64,000 nt of DNA from Actinoplanes sp. NBC_00393 (GTDB lineage Bacteria; Actinomycetota; Actinomycetes; Mycobacteriales; Micromonosporaceae). The translations under genes and the position numbers were made by a program. Shown in pieces: positions 51,863 to 59,585 of the stretch; the first letter of the stretch is position 1, and every line of letters begins with the position of its first letter. Where the stretch lies: positions 9,394,001 to 9,458,000 of the forward strand of contig NZ_CP107942.1 in the NCBI RefSeq assembly GCF_036053395.1. The letters are read 5' to 3'. The notes below the pieces were generated by a model. It ran no database searches. It was given only the letters and a program-made list of their open reading frames with translations, and was not told where the DNA came from.

Positions 51863-52200
51863 CAGCCAAGGACTATCCGCCGGCACCCGTCGTGCACGAC
51901 GCGCACCGGTGCGACGACGCCCCAGCAGGCATCAGGGTCTCGGCAAATGCGGCCCGGGAGGCGGCACCGAACGCCCGCGCGCACCGCTGCTTTAGCCGAG
52001 TGACGGTCGTGTGGCGCCACGACGTGGTGATCGAGCCAGTGGAGTACGAGCCGCACGCCTACGAGGCGTCGACGATCCTGTCTTGCGAGGACGGCATCCA
52101 GGCGACCCGCCCGCTGTGCCGCATCTGCCGAGGCACCCACGGCGAGCAGCCGCCGGCCGAGCCCGTCCCGGGCCGGCTTTTCATCCCAGGGCACAGCTGA
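51859..52200 (+). CDS. Unknown 113-aa protein with zinc-like motif
   Basis: Contains VVHDAHRCDDAPAG near the start and LCRICRGTHGEQPP near the end, the latter a possible zinc knuckle. ATG overlaps the previous stop. Function unknown. Confidence 0.55.
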   Translation: MTAKDYPPAPVVHDAHRCDDAPAGIRVSANAAREAAPNARAHRCFSRVTVVWRHDVVIEPVEYEPHAYEASTILSCEDGIQATRPLCRICRGTHGEQPPAEPVPGRLFIPGHS

Positions 52201-52469
52201 TGACCGGGATCGACGTGACGTTGACCGACGGAACTTCGGTAGGTCGCGTCCAGCCAGTGGTCATCGACGGCACGACGCGCTGGCGGAGCTGGCGGCCGGA
52301 AGATCTGAAGCCACCGAACTCCGGCCCGATCGGCATGCACCAGGACCAGGCGCAGGCGGAGGCCTACCTCCGGCAGCTCGCCTCCATGGCCACCCCAAAA
52401 CCAACAACCGAAGGAGCAACACATGCTCACACCCGAGGCAGGCGTCCTGGAAGGCGCGGTCTGGCGTAA
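52200..52469 (+). CDS. Unknown 89-aa protein
   Basis: ATG shares one base with the previous stop. DVTLTDGTSVGRVQPVVIDG suggests a small beta domain; the C-terminus is basic and overlaps the DUF397 start by 47 bp. Function unknown. Confidence 0.5.
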   Translation: MTGIDVTLTDGTSVGRVQPVVIDGTTRWRSWRPEDLKPPNSGPIGMHQDQAQAEAYLRQLASMATPKPTTEGATHAHTRGRRPGRRGLA

Positions 52470-52647
52470 GTCGAGCCGCAGCGGTTCGGCTGGCCACTGC
52501 GTCGAGGTCGCCATGGTGGCCGACGGCCACTACGTCGGTGTCCGCAACAGTCGGCAGCCGGACGGGGCTGCGCTGGTGTTCACCCGCAAGGAGTGGGAGG
52601 CGTTCGCCGGCGGGGTGAAGGACGGCGAGTTCGAGCTGCCCGAGTAG
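52423..52647 (+). CDS. DUF397 domain protein
   Basis: A 74-residue protein with the full DUF397 pattern: VWRKSSRSGSAGHCVEVAMV, VGVRNSRQPDGAALVFTRKE, WEAFAGGVKDGEF. These small proteins are usually partners of XRE regulators in actinomycetes. AAGGAG precedes the ATG. Its presence in a prophage next to an XRE-TPR gene suggests a captured host regulatory pair. Confidence 0.88.
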   Translation: MLTPEAGVLEGAVWRKSSRSGSAGHCVEVAMVADGHYVGVRNSRQPDGAALVFTRKEWEAFAGGVKDGEFELPE

Positions 52648-52664
52648 CGGCAGCCGGGTGAGAC

Positions 52665-52699
52665 GGCGGCGACCGGGGGGAGGGTCCCCGGTCGCCGCC
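52665..52699. terminator. Bidirectional terminator
   Basis: A perfect 14-bp stem (GGCGGCGACCGGGG and its complement) with a 7-nt loop between the convergent DUF397 and excisionase-like genes. Confidence 0.85.
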
Positions 52700-52909
52700 C
52701 TATTCGCCTTCGGGCTCCTCAGCCAGGTCCGGACGGTACTTAGCGATCCACGCCTCGATGTCCTTGGTCAGCCACATCCGTCCGGCCGCCGGCTCGTCGA
52801 AGGTTGCAGGCCAGGTCGGCAGCGCGAGGTAGTACTTCAGCCGCGTTTCACGGATGCGTAGCCGCAGCATGATCTCGGCGGCTCCCATGAGGCGGCCTGT
52901 TCGCGGCAT
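52700..52909 (-). CDS. Excisionase/AlpA-like DNA-binding protein
   Basis: A 69-residue protein: GAAEIMLRLRIRETRLKYYL, then GRMWLTKDIEAWIAKYRP, a short winged HTH like phage Xis proteins. Being the nearest such gene to the integrase, it is a candidate recombination directionality factor. TAGCGT lies 7 nt before the ATG (leaderless). Confidence 0.65.
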   Translation of the reverse strand: MPRTGRLMGAAEIMLRLRIRETRLKYYLALPTWPATFDEPAAGRMWLTKDIEAWIAKYRPDLAEEPEGE

Positions 52910-53180
52910 GACCTCGACGCTATGGAGTTCGGTACGGACGCCTCCGGCACTGCCGTTGGCGTCACTGGTCGCGCGACAGGATGCCCGATCCACTGAGGGT
53001 CGATCAAGGTCTGATCTGGAATCCGTCCAAACAGATGAGCGGCCATCGATTGTTTGCAAGTGAAAGGAAACGAAGGTTCCAGCGGCGCACCGTTACGGCG
53101 ATGTTGCGTAACGCGATCATGAGGCCTAATTGGATCTCCTCCCCGGGAGCCACCCGGGGAACGAAGGACCGGGGGAAACC
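52910..53180. other. 271-bp spacer with repeats (possible promoter/attP-type region)
   Basis: No gene is supported. It holds an A-rich stretch (GTGAAAGGAAACG near 53060), an inverted repeat CGTTACG/CGTAACG (53091-53097 with 53107-53113) and a CCCCGGG/CCCGGGG hairpin near 53141. The inverted repeat may be an operator for the gene at 53181. Confidence 0.4.
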
Positions 53181-53795
53181 ATGATCCAAGCCATCATCTT
53201 CATCCCGCCCAACCTCGTGCTCGACGGCGCCTACTCCAACCAGTGCACCGCCTACATCGCCCGCCGCGGCTACGAACTCGTCGCCGTCTACCGCAAGTGG
53301 GAGGACGTCGAGCAGGTACTCAAGAACGGCCGCGCCCAGGTCGTCATCTTCGCCGACCTGTCGCACATCATCGCCCCCGTCCCGCTCGAGGTCGCGCCCT
53401 CGGCGGAGGCAACGCAGCGGATCAAGCGCTGCACCCCAGGCCGGGCCAAAGTTCGGGCCCGGAACACCGGCCGCGCCGACTCCAATTCGGCGCGGCCGGT
53501 GGACCCTAACCGGGCAATCATCTTCATCCCGGAAGGCAAGGCGGACCCGCATGGGGCCCGGTGCGTGCAGTACTGCGAGGACCGCGGCCTCGACCTCGCC
53601 GGCATCGTGCACGGGGACTTCGCAGCCGCGATCAAAATGCTCGCCGACCGCGACGCCGGAACCCTAATCGTCGCCGATGAAGAGCACCTTAACTGCGGCA
53701 CCGCGTACCCGCGGATCGAGATCGCAAACCAGCACGACGCGGCCGGAAACCGCCGCAGCCGGATCATCAAACGCCGGGAAACCGGGGGAGCGTAG
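53181..53795 (+). CDS. Protein with two degenerate resolvase-like domains
   Basis: 204 residues made of two related halves: IQAIIFIPPNLVLDGAYSNQ...GYELVAVYRKWEDVEQVL...AQVVIFADLSHI and RAIIFIPEGKADPHGARCVQ...GLDLAGIVHGDFAAAIKML...GTLIVADEEHL. Both follow the serine-resolvase N-terminal fold, but the first strand carries IFIP where active enzymes have YxRxS, so the catalytic Ser is missing. It is probably a structural or regulatory relic rather than a recombinase. Its 3' end overlaps the convergent integrase by 29 bp. ATG 53181 follows GGGGGAAACC. Confidence 0.6.
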   Translation: MIQAIIFIPPNLVLDGAYSNQCTAYIARRGYELVAVYRKWEDVEQVLKNGRAQVVIFADLSHIIAPVPLEVAPSAEATQRIKRCTPGRAKVRARNTGRADSNSARPVDPNRAIIFIPEGKADPHGARCVQYCEDRGLDLAGIVHGDFAAAIKMLADRDAGTLIVADEEHLNCGTAYPRIEIANQHDAAGNRRSRIIKRRETGGA

Positions 53796-54621
53796 CGCGC
53801 GCCGCTCGCTGCTGCTCGTCGGTCGCATCCGTGTAGATCTGCGTCGAGGTCAGCGAGCGGTGCCCCAGCACCCTCTGCGTCACCCGAATGTCCCTGTACT
53901 CGCGCTGGACGGTGGCGCCCAGCCAGTGGCGCAGCCGGTGCAGCGTCGCTCCGGGCATCTTCAGCGTCCGGCGGAAGTAGAGCGCCGCCTCTGCCGACAC
54001 CTCGAACGGCGTGCACCGCTCGCCAGTCCGCGGGTGAATCGCGATCGGCCCGGGCGGCAGGTCCTTCACTGCCGCCCACACGGCCACGTCGGTGTCGTGA
54101 GCCCGCGGATAGCCCCCCTTGCCTTTGACGATGAACAGCTGCTGTTCGGTGATGTGCTCCCGATCGAGGCGGCTGATCTCGATACACCGCAGCCCGTTGT
54201 ATGCGGCCAGCAGCGCCCAGACGCGGAACGGCGCGGCCGACTCGGTGAGGATCCGTCGCGCCTGGTCGTCGGTGACCGCCCGGGACCGGCCCGGCGGGAA
54301 CTTCACCGGCTCCAGCTTCGCGGCCGGGTTACCGTCGATCCACGGGTCGTCCGGGTCGGTGGCCCACAGGTAGAAGCTCTTGATCGCGCAGTAGTAGCCG
54401 GCCTTGGTGTTCTGCGACCAGCTGTCGCGGTAGAGCCAGTCGGACAACTCTTCCTTCGTGGTCCGGCCGATGCCGTGCGGCAGGTCCCGGTTGAGCCGGC
54501 CGAGGATCTCGGTGCGCCCGCGGATCGTCTCTGCGCTGCGGTTCAGCCGGCGCAGGTGCTCCAGGTACTGCTCGATGATCTCCATGGCCTGAGCGTCGTC
54601 GGTGACGTGAAGTCTGTTCAT
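53767..54621 (-). CDS. int: Tyrosine integrase
   Basis: A 284-residue site-specific recombinase that inserts and excises the prophage. An N-terminal SAM-like core-binding domain (12-95) is followed by the catalytic domain with the full set of residues: Arg145 (YNGLRCIEIS), Lys168, His228/Arg231 (HRLRH), His254 (LGHRSLTS) and Tyr263 (QIYTDA). It is shorter than arm-binding integrases and seems to lack the N-terminal arm-binding domain. It lies at the right edge and is read leftward. Confidence 0.9.
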   Translation of the reverse strand: MNRLHVTDDAQAMEIIEQYLEHLRRLNRSAETIRGRTEILGRLNRDLPHGIGRTTKEELSDWLYRDSWSQNTKAGYYCAIKSFYLWATDPDDPWIDGNPAAKLEPVKFPPGRSRAVTDDQARRILTESAAPFRVWALLAAYNGLRCIEISRLDREHITEQQLFIVKGKGGYPRAHDTDVAVWAAVKDLPPGPIAIHPRTGERCTPFEVSAEAALYFRRTLKMPGATLHRLRHWLGATVQREYRDIRVTQRVLGHRSLTSTQIYTDATDEQQRAARATLPRFPGV

Positions 54622-54852
54622 CGGCTACCGGTCCCGCTTTTTGCGTGTCGCCCGCGGGAGGTACGACGTGCGGCCGGGGCCGCTGCTCACGGCCTGGCCG
54701 GGTGGCCGGGTGGGGCCTGACCGAGTGGGGGGCCTGGACGTGTGATCGCTAGTCCGTTCGGTCAGCCCCCAGTAATGTGCGAGGCATGGCTACGTCGAGC
54801 GGACGGCGGTATGCACGTGTTCGGTGAGGGGCAGCGGATCGGAGGCCGGTCG
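54622..54852. other. Right prophage boundary region (candidate attR)
   Basis: 231 bp without a supported gene between int and yqgE. TAATGTGCG at 54773-54781 repeats the sequence at 15163-15171 and is the best candidate for the att core, though it is short. Upstream is GC-rich with repeated GGCCGGGTGG. A longer reading frame into yqgE from 54742 exists but is not needed. Confidence 0.4.
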
Positions 54853-55410
54853 GTGGAGTCGATGACCGGTCAGCTGCTCGTTGCCACGCCCACCCTCAAA
54901 GACCCCAACTTCGACCGTACGGTCGTGTTGCTCGTCGCCCACGAGACCGGCGGCGCCCTCGGCGTCGTCCTCAACCGGGCGACCGAGGTGCCGGTCTCCG
55001 AGGTGCTCGGCAACTGGGGAGAGCTGGCCGGCGACCCGGCGGTCCTCTTCGAGGGCGGCCCGGTGCAGCCCGAGTCGGCGATCTGCCTGGCGCGGACCCG
55101 GCCGGAGGCGAAGAAGCGGGTGTCCGGTTTCCACCCGGTCAGCGGGTCCCTCGGCACCCTGGACCTCTCCGTCGACCCGGACCGGATGCGCGACAACGTC
55201 GCCGGCATCCGGGTCTTCGCCGGCTACTCGGGCTGGTCCGCGGGCCAACTGGAGGAGGAGATAGCGGCCGGCTCCTGGTTCGTCTTCGACGCCCTGCCCG
55301 GCGACCCGTTCGTGGAGCGCCCGGATGACCTGTGGGCGATGGTGCTGCGCCGCCAGGGCGACATCCTGGCCGCGGTGGCCCACTTCCCGCCGGACGTCTC
55401 CCTCAACTGA
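54853..55410 (+). CDS. YqgE/AlgH family protein
   Basis: A 185-residue member of the UPF0301 family. GQLLVATPTLKDPNFDRTVV, then GALGVVLNRATEVPVSEVLG, LFEGGPVQPESAICLAR and AGYSGWSAGQLEEEIAAGSW are its signatures. The molecular role is not settled. GTG 54853 is chosen because homologues start at VESMTGQ and GGAGG precedes it by 7 nt. First host gene after the prophage. Confidence 0.88.
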   Translation: MESMTGQLLVATPTLKDPNFDRTVVLLVAHETGGALGVVLNRATEVPVSEVLGNWGELAGDPAVLFEGGPVQPESAICLARTRPEAKKRVSGFHPVSGSLGTLDLSVDPDRMRDNVAGIRVFAGYSGWSAGQLEEEIAAGSWFVFDALPGDPFVERPDDLWAMVLRRQGDILAAVAHFPPDVSLN

Positions 55411-55483
55411 GGGGGTGCCGCAAGACCCCTCCGGGGAGTGTGTAGTATTTCCAGCGTGCCCGGGCGACCGGGGACAACGGCAA

Positions 55484-55556
55484 GGGGCTGTGGCGCAGCT
55501 GGTAGCGCACCACACTGGCAGTGTGGGGGTCAGGGGTTCGAGTCCCCTCAGCTCCA
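55484..55556 (+). tRNA. tRNA-Ala (anticodon GGC)
   Basis: A full cloverleaf: acceptor GGGGCTG/CAGCTCC with the alanine identity pair G3:U70, anticodon stem CCACA/TGTGG with loop CTGGCAG (anticodon GGC), T arm GGGG-TTCGAGT-CCCC. Discriminator A; CCA is not fully encoded. TAGTAT near 55443 is a likely -10 box. A terminator follows. Confidence 0.96.
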
Positions 55557-55565
55557 CCCTTGAGC

Positions 55566-55591
55566 AACGCCCGGACTTCGGTCCGGGCGTT
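55566..55591 (+). terminator. Terminator of tRNA-Ala
   Basis: An 11-bp stem AACGCCCGGAC/GTCCGGGCGTT with TTCG tetraloop and T-run. Textbook rho-independent form. Confidence 0.93.
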
Positions 55592-55616
55592 TTTGTGTTT
55601 CCCGATGGCGGCTGAA

Positions 55617-55647
55617 CCGGCCCCCGGAATTTGGTTCCGGGGGCCGG
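55617..55647 (-). terminator. Hairpin after the secreted nuclease-like gene
   Basis: A perfect 13-bp stem (CCGGCCCCCGGAA and complement), 5-nt loop, just beyond the 3' end of the leftward gene at 55654. Confidence 0.7.
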
Positions 55648-55653
55648 AGCAGG

Positions 55654-56646
55654 TCAGCCGATGGAGACGGTGGCTGTGCCGATGACGATGCGGTGGTCGG
55701 AGCAGGAGCCCGCAGGGTAGGCAGACGTCGCCGGAACGCCCGAGCACGCCGTCGAGATGTTCAGCGAGTCGCCGCTGTAGGCGCCGACCAAGCGGCTCTG
55801 CCGGGCGAAGATCAGGTCGATCTTGGATAGGCCGCCGCAGGGCGGGGTGGCGGGGTGCGTGCCCGTGGCGGTCCACTCGCCGTAGCCCAGGCAGTTGCCC
55901 GAGTCGTTGTCGTCGAGTTCGCGGTACGCGCCGGTGTTGCCGTTGTTGTTGGCCACGTTCAGTGTCGGCGAGTACCAGTTGTTGAGTCGTCCGTAGTTCG
56001 GCTGGGCGTTGAAGTCGCCGCCGATGATGGCAGTGTCGCCGGCGCTGTTGTAGGCCTCCATCCTGCCCAGCACGAAGTCCAGCTGATTCTCGTTGTGCTT
56101 CTTGCCGTTCGACGCCGTCTCGTTGCTCGTCGTGATGTGCGTGGTGCAGAAGTGCATCTTCGGCTGCGCGGTCGGCGCCACGCAGGTCAGGCTCAGCTTC
56201 TCAGCCGTGCCGTCCGAAGGCAGCGTCCAGCGCTGGGCGCCGCCCAGCGGGAACCGGCTGAACACGGCGTTGCCGAACGGCTGGGTGTTGCCCGCGCCGG
56301 GTGCGCAGCCTTCCGCGTTCGAGCTGGGTGTGAACCGCGCGAAGTTGGTTTCGTCGGTCGGGTAGTTGAGCTCCCGCAGGCGGGCGATCAGTGCGTAGTA
56401 CTGGCCTTCGCAGATCTCGTTGAACGCCACGAAGTCGGCGGCCCGGTTCTTGATCGAGCTCGCGGCCGCGTCGATCAGGCCGTTGGTGGTGCTGCCGCCG
56501 TGCAACTTGGCGCCGGCGACGTTCCACACCCACATGGTGTATTTGACGTTCGCCGCCGCCGATGCCGGAGCACCCGGCGTGATGGCGGCGCCCATCGCGA
56601 GCAGCATGGCCGCAGCAGCAACCGCGAACCGTTTGTACAGACGCAT
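55654..56646 (-). CDS. Secreted endonuclease/exonuclease/phosphatase-family protein
   Basis: A 330-residue protein with a signal peptide (hydrophobic 8-24, cleavage near APASA-A). Fold signatures: FNEIC (metal-binding Glu), HFCTTHI, GGDFNAQP, KIDLIFA and CSDHRIV, the DNase I/EEP catalytic set. Six or more Cys suggest disulfides outside the cell. The substrate (DNA, sphingomyelin or phosphoester) cannot be told. Confidence 0.85.
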   Translation of the reverse strand: MRLYKRFAVAAAAMLLAMGAAITPGAPASAAANVKYTMWVWNVAGAKLHGGSTTNGLIDAAASSIKNRAADFVAFNEICEGQYYALIARLRELNYPTDETNFARFTPSSNAEGCAPGAGNTQPFGNAVFSRFPLGGAQRWTLPSDGTAEKLSLTCVAPTAQPKMHFCTTHITTSNETASNGKKHNENQLDFVLGRMEAYNSAGDTAIIGGDFNAQPNYGRLNNWYSPTLNVANNNGNTGAYRELDDNDSGNCLGYGEWTATGTHPATPPCGGLSKIDLIFARQSRLVGAYSGDSLNISTACSGVPATSAYPAGSCSDHRIVIGTATVSIG

Positions 56647-56749
56647 GCAAACTCCCCGTTATCCAAGATCGTCGAAGCGTCAATCTATCTTGGACATCGA
56701 GGGCGATCAGTTCAGGGCTGGATCATGCGTTCGACCGGTTCCTCCCACC

Positions 56750-57136
56750 TCACACGCCCAGGTGGCGGCGGCTGATCAGCGTCTGCAGCTCGTTCACCAG
56801 ACGCCGGGGCGACAACGGCTTGGGCAGGTAGCCGTCCGCGCCCGACTCGATGCCGGCGTCCACGTCGTAGGCGTGCGCGTTGCCGGAGACCATCAGGATC
56901 GCCATGTCGCGGATCGACGGGGTGTTGCGGGCGAGCTGGCAGAGTTCCATGCCGTTCATGGCCGGCATCCGCACGTCGGTGATCAGGCCGACCGGCTTCG
57001 CCACGGTGAGGATGCGCGCGGCGGTGTGGCCGTCCTTCGCGCCGAGCGCCCGATAACCCGCCTCCTCCAGCGTGATCGAGAGCATGTCTCGGATGTCGCT
57101 GTCGTCGTCGGCGATCAGGATCAGGTTCTGGTTCAT
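56750..57136 (-). CDS. Stand-alone CheY-like response regulator
   Basis: A 128-residue receiver domain only. Acid pocket Asp10-Asp12, phosphoryl site Asp54 (ITDVRMPAMNG), Ser84 and Lys106 (GYLPKPLSP). No output domain. It follows pilO in the same direction after a hairpin, so it may regulate pilus activity, like PilG/PilH in proteobacteria; no kinase is nearby. Confidence 0.88.
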   Translation of the reverse strand: MNQNLILIADDDSDIRDMLSITLEEAGYRALGAKDGHTAARILTVAKPVGLITDVRMPAMNGMELCQLARNTPSIRDMAILMVSGNAHAYDVDAGIESGADGYLPKPLSPRRLVNELQTLISRRHLGV

Positions 57137-57243
57137 TCGGGGCTCTCCTAGCTCGGCTGCATCCGACTCATCGGCAGGCCGGGCCGGGCCATCAGCGTTG
57201 TCCGTGTTGCGATGGGGGAGCAGCGTCCCGGCCGGAAAAGTGT

Positions 57244-57271
57244 CGGCCGGGCCCCTGACGGGACCCGGCCG
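57244..57271 (-). terminator. Hairpin between pilO and the receiver gene
   Basis: CGGCCGGG pairs with CCCGGCCG (8 bp), with an inner CCC/GGG. It may end or attenuate the pil transcript. Confidence 0.55.
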
Positions 57272-57285
57272 GCGATGCTTCTGGT

Positions 57286-57864
57286 TCAGCCGATCTTCGC
57301 TGTTTCGGTGGAGGTGACGTACGCGTTGAGCGTCAGCGTCATCTCGACCGAATCCTCCTTGGAGGTGAGGCTGACGGTGTCGATCTGGACCGCGCGCGGC
57401 TGGACGTTCTGCAGCTGCTTGAGGAACTTGCTGATGTTCTCCGGCTCGGCACCCTCGACGTTGAGCGTGATCGGCAGAACCTTTGCCGAGGTCACCTCCT
57501 TGGAGGCTTCCTGCGCCGAGGCGCTGTACCCGCTGACGTCGACGTCGAGCTTGAGACCGATCTTCTGCAGCTCCTTGAGGAAGTCCGGGATGCCGTTGGT
57601 CTTGCTGGTCACCGGCAGGGCCGCCTGATATTCGGCGAGCTGGGCCTCGTACTCGTCCAGCTTCTCGGCCTCCTTCTTGAGGGCCGCGAAGCTGTTCTTC
57701 GCCCTGGTCAGCTGAATCTCGGTGTCCTGGGTAGCGGTCTCGACCTCAGCCGTCTCGGCGTGCTTGGGGTTGATCAGCAGGAACCAGCCACCCGCGACGA
57801 GCAGGACGATCAACGCCAGCCCGCCGAAGAGCCAGATCTGGTCGATGCGGCGTGCGCTCATCAT
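57286..57864 (-). CDS. pilO: Type IV pilus inner-membrane protein PilO-like
   Basis: 192 residues: short cytoplasmic tail, one membrane helix (about 10-28, LFGGLALIVLLVAGGWFLL), a coiled coil (35-75) and a ferredoxin-like periplasm-side domain (KVLPITLNVEGAEPENISKF). It partners PilN in the alignment complex. ATG overlaps the pilN stop; two adjacent ATGs make the exact start uncertain by one codon. Confidence 0.85.
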   Translation of the reverse strand: MMSARRIDQIWLFGGLALIVLLVAGGWFLLINPKHAETAEVETATQDTEIQLTRAKNSFAALKKEAEKLDEYEAQLAEYQAALPVTSKTNGIPDFLKELQKIGLKLDVDVSGYSASAQEASKEVTSAKVLPITLNVEGAEPENISKFLKQLQNVQPRAVQIDTVSLTSKEDSVEMTLTLNAYVTSTETAKIG

Positions 57865-58550
57865 TTGCCTCCGCTCTTGCATTCGGTGGTGAAGCGGCCG
57901 CACAGACCTTCATCAGTGACGGTCACCGTGAGGCTGTAGGTGACCGCGCCGTCCTTCTCGGTGACAGAGTTCACGAACGGGTCAGACAGGTAGGTCAGCT
58001 TGCCGAGCGCCTCGACGTACTCGGCGACCTCCTTCTTGTTGTCCGCGGTGCCGGAGATCGTCAGCGAACCGATGGCGCCTTCCACGACAGCCTTGCCGTC
58101 GCTGCTGTCCTGCAGACCGCCGCTGATATCGGTGATGTCCACGGTCGCGTCGGTGCCGGTGTCACGGATCAGATCGAGCAGGTTCGCCCAGGACATGTCT
58201 TGAGCGAGCAGAGTCCCGAGCTCCTTGGAGAGCAGCGTGTTGCCCTGCTTGACGTCGATCATCTGCTGGATGTCTTCGTTCTTCTTCTGCTGGCTCTGAA
58301 CCGTGGCGAGTTGTTCCAGAGTCTGGTTGTACTCGTCGTCGGCTGCGTTCTTGGCGGCGGTGACGAGCGCGTACCAGCCACCCAGCGCGACCAGCACGAG
58401 GATCAGCGTGATCAGGATGAAGGCGCGGGTCCGCCGGGCACGCCGGCTGTCGCGGATCTCCGACGGCAGCAGGTCCGCGCGGATGCTGAGGACGCGGGAC
58501 GCCTGCTGCGGCGAGACCGTCGGGTCCAGGGGCATCAGTGCCGTGGTCAT
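57861..58550 (-). CDS. pilN: Type IV pilus protein PilN-like
   Basis: 229 residues. N-terminal INLLP-like motif as RADLLPSEIRDSRRAR, which binds PilM; one membrane helix (about 43-63, FILITLILVLVALGGWYALV); coiled coil; C-terminal fold with two Cys (GLCGRFTTECKS). ATG overlaps the pilM stop by 4 bp. Confidence 0.85.
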   Translation of the reverse strand: MTTALMPLDPTVSPQQASRVLSIRADLLPSEIRDSRRARRTRAFILITLILVLVALGGWYALVTAAKNAADDEYNQTLEQLATVQSQQKKNEDIQQMIDVKQGNTLLSKELGTLLAQDMSWANLLDLIRDTGTDATVDITDISGGLQDSSDGKAVVEGAIGSLTISGTADNKKEVAEYVEALGKLTYLSDPFVNSVTEKDGAVTYSLTVTVTDEGLCGRFTTECKSGGK

Positions 58551-59572
58551 CGGGACGCTCCCAGGGTGAGGCCGATCGACACCGCCGCCGACGGCACGAA
58601 ACTGTCGAAGCCGCGTTCCCGCGCCTTGCGGGTGTCGCGCAGGCGGGCTCCGTTGTCCGCGTACATCACGGCGACCCCGAGCTGCTCCTGTAGGTGCTCG
58701 GCGAGGCCGGGCATGAGCGCGCTGCCGCCGCAGAGCGAGATCCGGGTGACCTGCTTCTGCCGCTCACCCGAGGCCAGGTAGGTGAACGAGCTGCGCAGCT
58801 CGTTGGCGAGCGGCCGGACCGCGTCGGTGAGCGCGGCGACCGTGTCCGGGCTGCCGTCACCGTGCAGGCCGTGCCGGCACTTCAGCACCTCCGCCTCGCT
58901 GGAGCTGAGGCCGAGCCGGGTGGCGATGCTCTCGGTGACCTCGGCGCCACCGCGGGGCAGGGTCCGTACGAAGATCGGCTCGCCGTCCGCGTGCACGACG
59001 ACGCTGGTGATGTTGGCGCCGATGTCGACGATTGCCTCGACCTGGGCATCCAGCCGGGAAGCGGCGCGGAGCAGGGCGAACGAGGCGAGGTCGACTCCGG
59101 TGACGTACAGGCCGGCCTTTTCGACGGCGTGCACCAGGTCGATCACGGCGTCCTTCGGCATGGCGATCAGCAGACCGCGGATGGTCGGGCTCTCGCCGGG
59201 CTGCTCCAGCGGGTAGAAGTCGAGCAGCGACTTCTCCACGGCGAGCGGCAGCTGCTCCTTGACCTGGAACGGCAGGGCCTGCTTCATCTGGCTCGCGGGC
59301 AGGTTGGCCACCGACATCTCGCGGACCACGAGCTGCGGGTTGGTGACGCCGAGGCTCACCCGCTTGCTGCCGAACCGGGAGGCGGCCCAGAGCTGCTTGA
59401 GTGCCGCGGTCACCGCGCCCGGATCCTGCACCACGCCGGCCGCGACGGTGCCGGGCAGGAGCGGGATCTGACCGAAGTTGATGAGCGAGTAGTCGTCCTT
59501 AGAGCGCCGGACTTCCACGGCTCGAATCGAGGACGAGCCGATGTCCAGCCCGATCGGCGTTGCGCCAGCCAT
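58547..59572 (-). CDS. pilM: Type IV pilus ATPase-fold protein PilM
   Basis: 341 residues, actin/FtsA-like fold: phosphate-1 motif IGLDIGSSSIRAVEV, AIVDIGANITSVVV, and adenosine motif ISLCGGSALMPGLAEHL. Cytoplasmic; holds PilN and links to the motor. Conserved QMKQALPFQVKEQLPL is typical of PilM. Confidence 0.92.
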   Translation of the reverse strand: MAGATPIGLDIGSSSIRAVEVRRSKDDYSLINFGQIPLLPGTVAAGVVQDPGAVTAALKQLWAASRFGSKRVSLGVTNPQLVVREMSVANLPASQMKQALPFQVKEQLPLAVEKSLLDFYPLEQPGESPTIRGLLIAMPKDAVIDLVHAVEKAGLYVTGVDLASFALLRAASRLDAQVEAIVDIGANITSVVVHADGEPIFVRTLPRGGAEVTESIATRLGLSSSEAEVLKCRHGLHGDGSPDTVAALTDAVRPLANELRSSFTYLASGERQKQVTRISLCGGSALMPGLAEHLQEQLGVAVMYADNGARLRDTRKARERGFDSFVPSAAVSIGLTLGASR

Positions 59573-59585
59573 CGGTCTTCCTTCC

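Noticed and set aside
53181..53795. Active serine resolvase
   Set aside because: The catalytic serine motif is absent in both halves and there is no C-terminal DNA-binding domain; the tyrosine integrase next to it is the likely recombinase.
55484..55556. tRNA-Ala as the attachment site
   Set aside because: The prophage lies on its 5' side with yqgE between, and no second copy of the tRNA 3' half is found at the left border.
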